A stretch of DNA of 9,330 nt, taken from Actinomyces sp. GTDB taxonomy: Bacteria > Actinomycetota > Actinomycetes > Actinomycetales > Actinomycetaceae. The notes under the pieces are model-generated. The model was not told where the DNA came from, searched no databases, and saw only the letters and a list, made by a program, of their open reading frames with translations. The position numbers and the translations under genes were made by a program. The stretch spans positions 1 through 9,330 of the forward strand of contig DUQT01000266.1 in the NCBI GenBank assembly GCA_012837655.1, in the 5' to 3' direction. This document shows, piece by piece, positions 1-6,743 of this stretch. The stretch's first letter is position 1. Each line of letters opens with the position of its first letter.

Positions 1-267
1 ATCGCGACTATTTGCCGTCCCATTGCACGGCTCCGATTCTTCGAAGGCAAGCGAGAGCACCCCTGCAGGTGTAATTCCATTTCCCTGTTCTGACTGTTAG
101 TAGGCAACCCGGAGCCCCTCACGTGCAACTTCATCGAACGGCTGCGTTGCGATACGTGGACAGGAAATCTTGCGTGGCTGGCGTCCGTATAGCATGAGGT
201 AGGCCTGCGCGTGCGCCGTTGCCTGCCTGGGCCATCAACACAAAATGGAATCGAATAGGAGTACTCC
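1..267. other. Upstream non-coding region of the lyase gene
   Basis: I see no convincing gene here. All three forward frames close by about position 108, so the first ~70-110 bases could be the 3' end of a gene lying outside the window, but nothing in the short translations is recognisable. No convincing -35/-10 pair precedes the lyase gene. A short GTG-started frame near 157-198 encodes about 13 residues without tryptophan, so it does not resemble the TnaC leader peptide that controls enterobacterial tryptophanase. Confidence 0.5.
257..267 (+). promoter_or_regulatory. Ribosome binding site inside a 10-bp palindrome
   Basis: AGGAG at 257-261 lies six bases before the ATG at 268 and fixes the start of the lyase gene. 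The Shine-Dalgarno core is part of a perfect palindrome, GGAGTACTCC (258-267), that abuts the start codon. As RNA it could only form a 3-bp stem, so sequestration would be weak. As DNA it could be a small protein site. Any function is inference. Confidence 0.6.
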
Positions 268-1716
268 ATGTCCAACGTCCGGTTCTTTGGAGGGCAGCAG
301 TTTCCCCTGGAGATGCACAAGGTTCGCATTATCCAGAAGTTGAACCTCCACCCCATTGAAAAGCGACTCGAAGCGATCATGGGCGCCGGCTATAACACGT
401 TCCTGTTGCGTAACGAGGACGTGTTCCTCGATATGCTCACTGACTCAGGTGTTAACGCGATGAGCCAGGAACAGCAGGCGGCGATGTTCCGTGCTGATGA
501 TGCCTATGCCGGTTCTGCAACCTATGAGCGTCTACACGCAAAGCTCACCGAACTGTTTGGCATGGAATATTTCCTTCCCGCTCACCAAGGACGCGCCGCG
601 GAAAACATTATTTCGCGCGTTCTAGTGCGTGAAGGCACCTATGTTCCTATGAACTACCACTTCACGACTTCTAAGCAGCACATCGTTGAAAACGGCGGCG
701 AAGTCGTGGAACTGATCCGCCCGGAGGGACTTGACGTAGTCTCTGATGAACCATTCAAGGGCAACATTGATGTGCCCCGTCTGCGCGCTTTCATCGAAGA
801 AAAGACGCCCAAGAAGGTCTCCTACGTCCGCATGGAGGCCGGCACCAACCTGATTGGTGGCCAGCCGTTCTCGCTACAAAACCTGCGCGAAACGTACCAG
901 ATCTGTAAGGAATTCCAGATTCCGCTAGTGCTTGACGCTTCCCTGCTGGCGGACAACCTGTACTTCATCCACGAACGTGAAGAGGACGCGAGCGGTATGA
1001 CGGTCCGTCAAATCACCGCTGAGATGGCGGCTAACGCGGACATAATTTACTTCTCTGCTCGCAAGCTCGGCTTTGGCCGTGGCGGTGGCATCTTGATCCG
1101 TGAAGAAGAGACGTACAAGAACATGCGCGGACTGATCCCCATGTTTGAAGGTTTCCTAACGTACGGCGGCATGTCAGTTCGCGAGATGGAGGCTATTACC
1201 GTCGGCCTGGACGAAACCATGGACATCGACATGATCGACCAGGGTCCACAGTTCATTGAGTACATGGTTCGTGAACTCGACAACCGCGGCATCCCAGTCA
1301 TTAAGCCCGCCGGTGGCCTGGGTGCACACGTAGACGCCATGCGGTTTGTCGACCACATCCCGCAGAGCGAATACCCTGCGGGTGCGCTAGCTGCCGCCCT
1401 CTATATCGCATCTGGTGTGCGCGGCATGGAACGCGGCACCATGTCAGAGGCGCGCGATGCTGAAGGTGTTGAACCTTTGGCAGACATGGAACTTGTGCGC
1501 CTGGCAATGCCGCGCCGCGTGTTCACGCTTTCGCAGGTGAACTACGCGATTGACCGCCTGGATTGGCTGTACCAAAATCGCCGCCACATCGGTGGTATGG
1601 AATGGGAGGAAGAACCCGAAATTCTTCGCTTCTTCTACGGTCGACTCCGCCCGAAGACCGATTGGCCAAACACGATCGTGAAGCGTTTCCGCGCTGACTT
1701 CGGAGACAGCCTGTAA
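268..1716 (+). CDS. Tyrosine phenol-lyase/tryptophanase family PLP lyase, divergent
   Basis: This is a cytoplasmic fold-type I PLP enzyme of the beta-eliminating lyase family, which cleaves tyrosine or tryptophan to phenol or indole plus pyruvate and ammonia. Residues aligned by eye to Citrobacter freundii TPL: phosphate-binding Q107-G108-R109 and S263, ring-stacking F132, Y80 (TPL Y71), N194, D223, Schiff-base K266 (TPL K257) and carboxylate-binding R411 (TPL R404). The pocket looks TPL-like: T133, R389 in a MERG motif (TPL R381) and F455 where tryptophanase has His463. Deviations are L226 for the PLP-O3'-contacting Arg217, L351 for His343, and D78 for the cation ligand Glu69. At 482 residues it is about 25 longer than TPL, with a basic C-terminal extension. 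It appears monocistronic, with its own ribosome site and terminator, and no tryptophan/tyrosine permease lies beside it in the window. Family membership is secure; the substrate is uncertain (tyrosine, tryptophan or an S-substituted cysteine). Confidence 0.9.
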   Translation: MSNVRFFGGQQFPLEMHKVRIIQKLNLHPIEKRLEAIMGAGYNTFLLRNEDVFLDMLTDSGVNAMSQEQQAAMFRADDAYAGSATYERLHAKLTELFGMEYFLPAHQGRAAENIISRVLVREGTYVPMNYHFTTSKQHIVENGGEVVELIRPEGLDVVSDEPFKGNIDVPRLRAFIEEKTPKKVSYVRMEAGTNLIGGQPFSLQNLRETYQICKEFQIPLVLDASLLADNLYFIHEREEDASGMTVRQITAEMAANADIIYFSARKLGFGRGGGILIREEETYKNMRGLIPMFEGFLTYGGMSVREMEAITVGLDETMDIDMIDQGPQFIEYMVRELDNRGIPVIKPAGGLGAHVDAMRFVDHIPQSEYPAGALAAALYIASGVRGMERGTMSEARDAEGVEPLADMELVRLAMPRRVFTLSQVNYAIDRLDWLYQNRRHIGGMEWEEEPEILRFFYGRLRPKTDWPNTIVKRFRADFGDSL

Positions 1717-1747
1717 ACACCTTCCCAGGTGTAACAACCTTTTTCGG

Positions 1748-1811
1748 GGCCCAGTCCAGCTGGCAGGAAGCAGTCTTAAACTAGCTTCCAACAGGTGGGC
1801 TGGGCCTTTTT
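1748..1811 (+). terminator. Rho-independent terminator after the lyase gene
   Basis: The outer stem GGCCCAG (1748-1754) pairs with CTGGGCC (1800-1806) and is followed by TTTTT (1807-1811). It continues inward with CCA/TGG after a mismatch and a separate GGAAGC/GCTTCC helix, giving an elongated, interrupted hairpin. It lies 31 bases after the lyase stop codon and separates that gene from the transporter operon. Confidence 0.8.
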
Positions 1812-1830
1812 CGTGCGTGCTGTGGAGACG

Positions 1831-1951
1831 CAAGTTGCGTTGCGGCCGTGAAGCAATTTGTATTTAAGTAAGCATCCAGGCTGCGCTGCCGTCAGCATGT
1901 AAGTTGCACTGTAGTGAAGGTGCAAGTTGCGCAGCGGTGAAGGTGCAAGTT
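1831..1951 (+). repeat. Degenerate 23-bp repeats with AAGTTGC core
   Basis: Two adjacent 23-base units, 1900-1922 and 1923-1945, match at 18 of 23 positions; both contain AAGTTGC near the start and GTGAAGGTG at the end. A partial third unit, CAAGTT, follows at 1946-1951. A more diverged unit begins at 1831 (CAAGTTGCGTTGCGG then CGTGAAG). The array ends about 350 bases before the transporter start. It could be a set of protein binding sites or a decayed tandem repeat. Confidence 0.6.
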
Positions 1952-2065
1952 TTTGAAGAATTAGTCAAATACTTGATCTTCTTCACACACGGGTGACGGA
2001 TCACTCAAAAATTCTTTTGCAACGAGTATGCCCCGCCATGGTGGGGAAAACTATTTCGCAAAGTC

Positions 2066-2093
2066 TTGAGTTTTCGGCAATTTACCTTAGTTT
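2066..2093 (+). promoter_or_regulatory. Possible promoter of the betaine transporter operon
   Basis: TTGAGT (2066-2071) and TAGTTT (2088-2093) are spaced by 16 bases and fit a loose actinobacterial sigma-70-type promoter. If real, the transcript begins near 2100 and carries about 200 bases of untranslated leader. The match is modest, with 4 of 6 and 3 of 6 consensus bases, so this is tentative. Confidence 0.3.
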
Positions 2094-2298
2094 TACACGA
2101 ACAAATAGACAATTCGTTACGGTTGTAGCGCACTAAGCCAGGTTTGGGCGATAAGCACGAAGAGTTGGGTACCGCCCTGCTGGTAGCTCATCAACACCCT
2201 TGAAAGAGTGATAGCGGCCAAAACGGTCACATCAGCCAATCTTGCAAGTTTGTTTGGCAGACGTACCCACTGCCCGTGTAGCTTAAGGAAGTCATTTC

Positions 2299-3666
2299 AT
2301 GACAACAGCTTTGCGCGCCGCTAATGTTTACAAAGTTTTCGGACGCGACGCTGAACGCGCAACTAGGGAGCTTGAAAAAGGCGCCTCCCTTGACGAAATT
2401 TCGAAGTCCGTAACTGTTGCTGTAAACAATGTTTCGTTTGAGGTTGAAGAGGGCGAAATTTTCGTCGTCATGGGCCTCTCCGGTTCGGGAAAATCAACTC
2501 TTCTGCGCACTATTAACGCGCTGGGTCCGGCAACCGGTGGCAAAATCTGGATTAATGACACAGAGATTACTGCTCTAAGCCCCTCCGAAATCCGCGAGTT
2601 GCGCAAAGAGAAGATGTCCATGGTCTTTCAGCACTTTGGGCTTCTGCCGCACCGCACCGTTTTGGAAAACGCTGCCTACCCGCTCGAGATCCGCAAGGTA
2701 GGTAGGAAAGAACGCGAAGAGAAGGCTCGCGAAGCCCTTCGCACCACCGGCCTTGAGGGCTGGGAAGACAAATATCCTGACCAGCTTTCGGGTGGAATGC
2801 AGCAGCGAGTTGGCCTCGCACGCGCACTCACCGCAGGCACAGAGATTCTGCTAATGGACGAGGCCTTCTCCGCCCTCGACCCCCTTATTCGACGCGACAT
2901 GCAAAAGCTTCTTCTGGAAATTCAGGAAAAGCACCGTCGCACAGTCATCTTTATTACGCACGATCTAAACGAAGCGATGTACGTTGGCAACCGCATCGCG
3001 GTGATGCGCAACGGTCAGATTGACCAGATCGGAACGGCGGAGGAAATCCTCACGTCGCCCGCCAACGACTACATCGCGAAGTTCGTGTCCGACGTTGACC
3101 GTTCACGAGTCATGACGGCAAGTTCTGTCCTCGTCGACCCGATGACTAGCCTCTACAAGAACGACGGCCCCCGCGTCATCCTGCGCAAACTTGAAGAATG
3201 GGACGAAGACGGCGGCTGGGTTATCGACGCCGGTACCCGTAAACTCGTTGGCCTAATTCACGCCGAGGACGTGGCTAAGCAACTGCGTGATAATCCAAAG
3301 CTGAACACGATTGAACATCTGATCAAGACTGACTACACGTGGGCGACGCCTGACACTCCGCTAGCTGACCTGGCAACGCGTCTTGCGGGATCACCGATCA
3401 CAGTTCCGGTTGTAGATGAGGACAACACGTTCCTTGGAATTGTTCCTCGCATTGCATACCTTCGCGCACTATCTGAGGCGGATCCGGAGGAAATTCCCGA
3501 CGAGGACGACATCGAAGCAGGCATCACCGCCGCTATTGGCACCGATGATGAGGCGGACGGTTCTGCAGAAACTGAACCGGCACAGGGCGACGAGGGCGCT
3601 TCCGAGCTGCCTATGAACGGTGAACCGACAACCGAAGCCAACGCTGAGCAGGGAGAGGACAAGTAA
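2299..3666 (+). CDS. proV: Glycine betaine/proline ABC importer ATPase (ProV/OpuAA-like)
   Basis: This is the ATP-hydrolysing subunit of an osmoprotectant importer, acting on the inner face of the membrane with the permease encoded next. The first ~265 residues form the nucleotide-binding domain: Walker A GLSGSGKST (59-67), Q-loop Q111, signature LSGGMQQR (163-170), Walker B ILLMDEAFSALD (183-194) and switch H221. The insertion before the first core strand (about 17-40, rich in E and K) is typical of the ProV/OpuA family. Residues ~270-390 are a CBS-domain pair, which in this family senses ionic strength or nucleotides. The last ~60 residues (from about 394) are a strongly acidic low-complexity tail, unusual in length. 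AAGGAA at 2285-2290 supports this start. The stop overlaps the permease start by one base (TAATG), implying translational coupling. Betaine, proline betaine or carnitine are all possible substrates. Confidence 0.93.
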   Translation: MTTALRAANVYKVFGRDAERATRELEKGASLDEISKSVTVAVNNVSFEVEEGEIFVVMGLSGSGKSTLLRTINALGPATGGKIWINDTEITALSPSEIRELRKEKMSMVFQHFGLLPHRTVLENAAYPLEIRKVGRKEREEKAREALRTTGLEGWEDKYPDQLSGGMQQRVGLARALTAGTEILLMDEAFSALDPLIRRDMQKLLLEIQEKHRRTVIFITHDLNEAMYVGNRIAVMRNGQIDQIGTAEEILTSPANDYIAKFVSDVDRSRVMTASSVLVDPMTSLYKNDGPRVILRKLEEWDEDGGWVIDAGTRKLVGLIHAEDVAKQLRDNPKLNTIEHLIKTDYTWATPDTPLADLATRLAGSPITVPVVDEDNTFLGIVPRIAYLRALSEADPEEIPDEDDIEAGITAAIGTDDEADGSAETEPAQGDEGASELPMNGEPTTEANAEQGEDK

Positions 3667-4526
3667 TGAAACGTTCTGACCTACTAGTTGATGTACCTCT
3701 CGGCGATTGGATCGACTCGATCGTACGCTGGATGATTTCAGCGTGGGACGGACTCTTCGGAGTCATCGAAACCATCTTGCTTGGTTTCCACTCAGTCTTT
3801 TCAATGATCCTGACAACGCCCCCGTTCTGGGTGATCCTGCTTGTCTTGATCGGCCTGGCATTCCTAGCTAAAGGCTGGAAACTGGCGCTGGGGTCCGCAC
3901 TTGGTCTGATCCTCTTCGTCTACGGCGTAGGACAGTGGGAAAACGCCATGCACTCGCTCGCGCTGGTGTTGGTCGCTTCCCTAGTCGCAATCATCCTGGG
4001 CGTTCCCCAGGGCATCCTTGCGGCTCGTCACAAGGCAGTTTCCGTGTTCGTGAGGCCGATTCTGGACTTCCTCCAGACCATGCCCGCGTTCGTTTACCTG
4101 ATTCCGTTCGCGATGATCTTCTCACTTGGTGTCGTGCCGGGTATCGTCGCAACGATCTTCTTTGCTATCGCTCCGGCTGTTAGGTTCACCGAGCTCGGAA
4201 TCCGACAGGTGGATTCCTCCGTCGTCGAAGCTGCCTACGCGTTCGGTGCACACCCGCGCAGGGTGCTGTACCAGGTTCAGCTTCCTCTGGCTCTGCCGAC
4301 AATCATGGCCGGTATTAACCAGGTCATCATGCTCTCGCTTTCAATGGTCGTTATCGCCGGTATGGTCGGCGCGGGCGGCCTGGGCGCAGACGTTGTCCAA
4401 GCTATTCAGCGCGTCAATATTTCCCTGGGTGCAGAGGCCGGAACCGCAACCGTGGTGCTGGCAATGTACCTGGATCGTGTCACGGGTGCGTTCGGCGCGA
4501 AGCGTCGTCGCAATGCCGATGACTAA
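3666..4526 (+). CDS. proW: Glycine betaine/proline ABC importer permease (ProW/OpuAB-like)
   Basis: This is the membrane-spanning subunit of the importer. After an amphipathic N-terminal stretch there are hydrophobic segments at roughly 52-88, 94-119, 134-152, 154-175 and 211-245. The ABC-permease EAA loop lies at about 187-213, with EAAYAFGAH and QLPLALPTIMAG matching the ATPase-docking motif. The length (286 residues) is usual for ProW/OpuAB-type proteins. The start codon shares one base with the upstream stop, and a purine-rich GGGAGAGG (3651-3658) serves as ribosome site inside the end of the ATPase gene. The C-terminus is basic (KRRRN), consistent with a cytoplasmic end. The binding protein is encoded 59 bases downstream, completing the transporter. 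Confidence 0.92.
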   Translation: MKRSDLLVDVPLGDWIDSIVRWMISAWDGLFGVIETILLGFHSVFSMILTTPPFWVILLVLIGLAFLAKGWKLALGSALGLILFVYGVGQWENAMHSLALVLVASLVAIILGVPQGILAARHKAVSVFVRPILDFLQTMPAFVYLIPFAMIFSLGVVPGIVATIFFAIAPAVRFTELGIRQVDSSVVEAAYAFGAHPRRVLYQVQLPLALPTIMAGINQVIMLSLSMVVIAGMVGAGGLGADVVQAIQRVNISLGAEAGTATVVLAMYLDRVTGAFGAKRRRNADD

Positions 4527-4564
4527 CCATAGAAACTACTACTCAATCAAGATAAACAACCCCG

Positions 4565-4599
4565 AAAGGACAATGAAGAAAACGAATGTTCTCTTCTAA
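4565..4599 (+). promoter_or_regulatory. Odd ribosome site and 8-codon frame overlapping the binding-protein start
   Basis: The AAAGGA at 4565-4570 is followed after two bases by an ATG (4573) that opens only MKKTNVLF before a TAA at 4597-4599. The real binding-protein ATG at 4586 lies 15 bases past the Shine-Dalgarno and in another frame. An in-frame TGA at 4574-4576 rules out an upstream start for the binding protein. Both ATGs are therefore poorly placed for the Shine-Dalgarno. The small frame could couple or dampen translation, or mark a small indel. Confidence 0.45.
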
Positions 4600-5494
4600 A
4601 AAGAAACTCGGTGCGCTCGCATCCGTAGCTGTCATGTCTCTTACTCTGGCTGCTTGCAGCGGTGGAGGCACCGGCAGCGAAGGAGCCGATTCCGGCTCTG
4701 ACAGTTCCAAGGAAGTTTCCATTGGTATTCCCTCCGGCTGGGATGAGGGCGTAGTTGTCTCTCACGCAATGGCGATTGCTCTGGAAGAGCAGGGTTACAC
4801 CGTTGATCTAACGGATGCTGACATCGGCCTAGTGTTTACGTCCATCGCATCTGGCGACATGGACCTACTGCTTGATGGCTGGCTTCCGCTAACTCACGGC
4901 TCTTACATTGAGCAGTACGGTGACCAGATCGAAGATCTTGGTGTCTGGTACGACGAAGCCAAGCTGGCGCTCGCTGTCAATAGCGATGCTCCGATCCAGT
5001 CCATCGATGAGCTGGCCGACAATGCTGATGTCTTCAATAACGAGATCATCGGTATCGACGCTGGTGCTGGCCTAACGCAGGCAACTCAGGATTCCGCTAT
5101 CCCGACCTACGGTCTGGAAAACATGGACTTCAAGATTTCCTCGACTGCCGCAATGCTGGCCGCACTGGATTCTGCAATGGCAAACGGTGAGGACATCGTC
5201 GTTACCCTGTGGAGCCCGCACTGGGCCTACGGCGCATACGATATCCGCGACCTTGAGGATCCCGAGGGTAGCTACGGTGGCGCAGAAAGCCTGCACGCTT
5301 TCGCTCGCTCCGGATTCTCTGATGATGAGCCCGAAATCGCCGCAATGCTTGGAGCCTTCGAGCTGAGCGCTGAGGAGCTCTCCGACCTCGAGAACTACGC
5401 GCTAAACGAGAACAAGGATCGTCCGCTACCCGAAATCATTGGTGAGTGGCTGGATGACAATCCTGAGGTTCGCGATCGCATGAACCTTTCCTAA
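4586..5494 (+). CDS. Glycine betaine-type substrate-binding lipoprotein (ProX/OpuAC-like)
   Basis: This is the extracytoplasmic receptor that captures the osmoprotectant and delivers it to the permease. The N-terminus is a lipoprotein signal: basic SSKKK, a hydrophobic core, then lipobox LAAC with acylated Cys24, followed by a Gly/Ser-rich linker (25-42). The mature domain matches the OpuAC family: SIGIPSGWDEG (45-55), DGWLPLTHGSYIEQYGD (97-113) and TLWSPHWAYG (207-216). Trp52, Trp99, Trp209 and Trp213 are candidates for the aromatic cage that binds the trimethylammonium group. The 302-residue length is normal. The gene follows the permease by 59 bases and ends the operon; the next element is a long hairpin. 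The start is well supported by the signal peptide but has an unusual ribosome site. Betaine is the most likely ligand; other quaternary amines cannot be excluded. Confidence 0.92.
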   Translation: MFSSKKKLGALASVAVMSLTLAACSGGGTGSEGADSGSDSSKEVSIGIPSGWDEGVVVSHAMAIALEEQGYTVDLTDADIGLVFTSIASGDMDLLLDGWLPLTHGSYIEQYGDQIEDLGVWYDEAKLALAVNSDAPIQSIDELADNADVFNNEIIGIDAGAGLTQATQDSAIPTYGLENMDFKISSTAAMLAALDSAMANGEDIVVTLWSPHWAYGAYDIRDLEDPEGSYGGAESLHAFARSGFSDDEPEIAAMLGAFELSAEELSDLENYALNENKDRPLPEIIGEWLDDNPEVRDRMNLS

Positions 5495-5508
5495 ACTGAA
5501 GCAGACAA

Positions 5509-5540
5509 TTGTGGGGAGTACCATTTGGTACTCCCCACAA
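5509..5540. terminator. 15-bp perfect hairpin between convergent operons
   Basis: TTGTGGGGAGTACCA (5509-5523) and its exact reverse complement (5526-5540) flank only TT. The hairpin lies 15 bases after the transporter stop codon and about 160 bases beyond the end of the oppositely oriented pirin gene. The following bases (GTCGTTCT) hold few Ts on the plus strand, and the minus side is also T-poor, so it is an imperfect intrinsic terminator on sequence grounds. Position favours termination or 3'-end protection. Confidence 0.65.
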
Positions 5541-5698
5541 GTCGTTCTAAGCGCGGGTGATTCAGCGTCTAGGCAACGTCGTGCAGTTCCTGGGTCAAGC
5601 ATCTAGCCGCAGGGTACTGCCGTTCAACGACTGGCATGCTGTTCCGCAACAGACCACTGAGGCTGAACCACAGTCTGTTACGCGTTTTGTGCCTTCCC

Positions 5699-6724
5699 CT
5701 ATCCGATGCGCATGTCCGGACGGGCAATTGGGCCCGGGTTCTTCCGAGCAGTGATCCGCACGTTCGGCATGTTCGGCGCAGGAATCCAGTCCATTCCCTT
5801 CGGGTCGTGTCCGATGTAGCCCTCCACGTACCCAAAGCGTTCGGAACGAGCCTGCCACTCCTCACGAGCCTTCGCGACTTCCTCATGCGAGCGACCAATG
5901 AAGTTCCACCACATAACGATGGACTCCTTGAACGGCTCACCTCCGATCAGGAGCATGCGAGCCGCGTCCTCGCCCGTATTCTTAATAGTCAACGTTTCTT
6001 CGCCAACACCCGTGTACGCAAGTTGGGAACGCGAAACGGCGACTCCTTCAAGTTCGATCGTGCCAGTATCAAGCAGCACGCCGTGTTCGAAAGTTGGATC
6101 TACGTCGAGGGCGACCTCGGCGCCGGCATCCACGATGATTTGTGCACCAACTAGCGGGGTGAACATCGAAATCGGGGACGATTCGCCAAGGAGACTGCCA
6201 ATGAAAACGAGGGCTTCTCCCCCGTCAAACTTGACGGGTTCGGGCGCGTAGTTTTCAAAACGAGGAAGCATGTGGCGGTCTTCCTCGGGAAGCGCAACCC
6301 ACAGTTGAACGCCGTGCAGAACTTTCGTGTCCTGGGTGGACGTTTCCGAGTGGGAAATACCCTTCCCAGCCGTCATGAAGTTAGCTTCACCAGGGCGCAC
6401 GACCGCGTGATGATCCGCTGAGTCGTGGTGCATGATCCGCCCCTGGAACAGCCACGACACAGTCTGCAAACCCGTGTGCGGATGCGGCGCAACATCCATT
6501 CCACCGGTTTCCGCGACATCATCGGGGCCGTAGTGGTCAACAAAGCACCATGCCCCGATCAGGGAACGCTGACGTTGCGGGATAGTGCGCTTTACTCTCA
6601 TGGAACGCAGACCACCCAGAGGCACGTCTCGAGACGTGATGATCTCAACTTTGGCACCACCCGTTGAATGTGGCGGCTGCGGCGTCAATTCATGCTCGAT
6701 TGGATCAACGGAAAGATCCGACAT
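5699..6724 (-). CDS. Pirin family protein
   Basis: This is a bicupin of the pirin family, a cytoplasmic metal-binding protein group. Members act as quercetin 2,3-dioxygenases, redox sensors or regulators of central metabolism. The N-terminal cupin carries PHPHTG with H81 and H83, then GISHSE with H125 and E127, matching the four metal ligands of human pirin (H56, H58, H101, E103). The conserved HGVQLWVALP (137-146) follows. The C-terminal cupin holds LLIGGEPFKESIVMWWNFIG (258-277). The 341-residue length is at the long end, with extra tails at both ends. AAGGAG (complement of 6731-6736), six bases before the ATG, supports the start. The aldo/keto reductase gene ends 19 bases upstream, so the two are probably one transcript. 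The biochemical role cannot be told from sequence. Confidence 0.93.
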   Translation of the reverse strand: MSDLSVDPIEHELTPQPPHSTGGAKVEIITSRDVPLGGLRSMRVKRTIPQRQRSLIGAWCFVDHYGPDDVAETGGMDVAPHPHTGLQTVSWLFQGRIMHHDSADHHAVVRPGEANFMTAGKGISHSETSTQDTKVLHGVQLWVALPEEDRHMLPRFENYAPEPVKFDGGEALVFIGSLLGESSPISMFTPLVGAQIIVDAGAEVALDVDPTFEHGVLLDTGTIELEGVAVSRSQLAYTGVGEETLTIKNTGEDAARMLLIGGEPFKESIVMWWNFIGRSHEEVAKAREEWQARSERFGYVEGYIGHDPKGMDWIPAPNMPNVRITARKNPGPIARPDMRIG

Positions 6725-6743
6725 GGTCTACTCCTTGAAGTAC

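Larger units (their letters stand above)
1812..2298. other. Long non-coding stretch before the betaine transporter operon
   Basis: These ~490 bases hold no credible gene on either strand. They contain the degenerate 23-bp repeats at 1831-1951, a near-palindrome CCCCGCCATGGTGGGG (2031-2046), a possible promoter at 2066-2093 and several short inverted repeats near the operon start. One pairs 2186-2193 with 2209-2215 (GCT-c-ATCA with TGATAGC). The GTGA inside its right arm (2208-2211) could instead pair with TCAC at 2227-2230. This suggests a structured leader, but I do not recognise a known riboswitch consensus. Confidence 0.5.

Noticed and set aside
150..267. A TnaC-like leader peptide before the lyase gene
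   Set aside because: The short frames there lack tryptophan and a ribosome site, and no TnaC-like Trp/Pro pattern is visible.
1831..1951. CRISPR array
   Set aside because: The units are adjacent and degenerate, with no unique spacers and only two to three copies; no cas gene is present.
2031..2046. CCCCGCCATGGTGGGG as a terminator
   Set aside because: The stem is short, nearly loopless and followed by A residues rather than Ts; it also lies far from any gene end.
4126..4599. A 157-codon frame overlapping the permease end and reading into MKKTNVLF
   Set aside because: The upstream part is an out-of-frame Ser/Trp-rich shadow of the permease. Only its last eight codons, as a separate mini-ORF, deserve notice.
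5541..5698. A tRNA or small RNA gene between the convergent operons
   Set aside because: No T-loop GGTTCGAATCC-like box or cloverleaf pairing was found; it appears to be plain intergenic sequence.
5636..6154. A 172-codon plus-strand open frame opposite the pirin gene
   Set aside because: The pirin on the other strand has all four metal ligands and a good ribosome site; this frame is Arg/Leu/Ser-rich shadow sequence.
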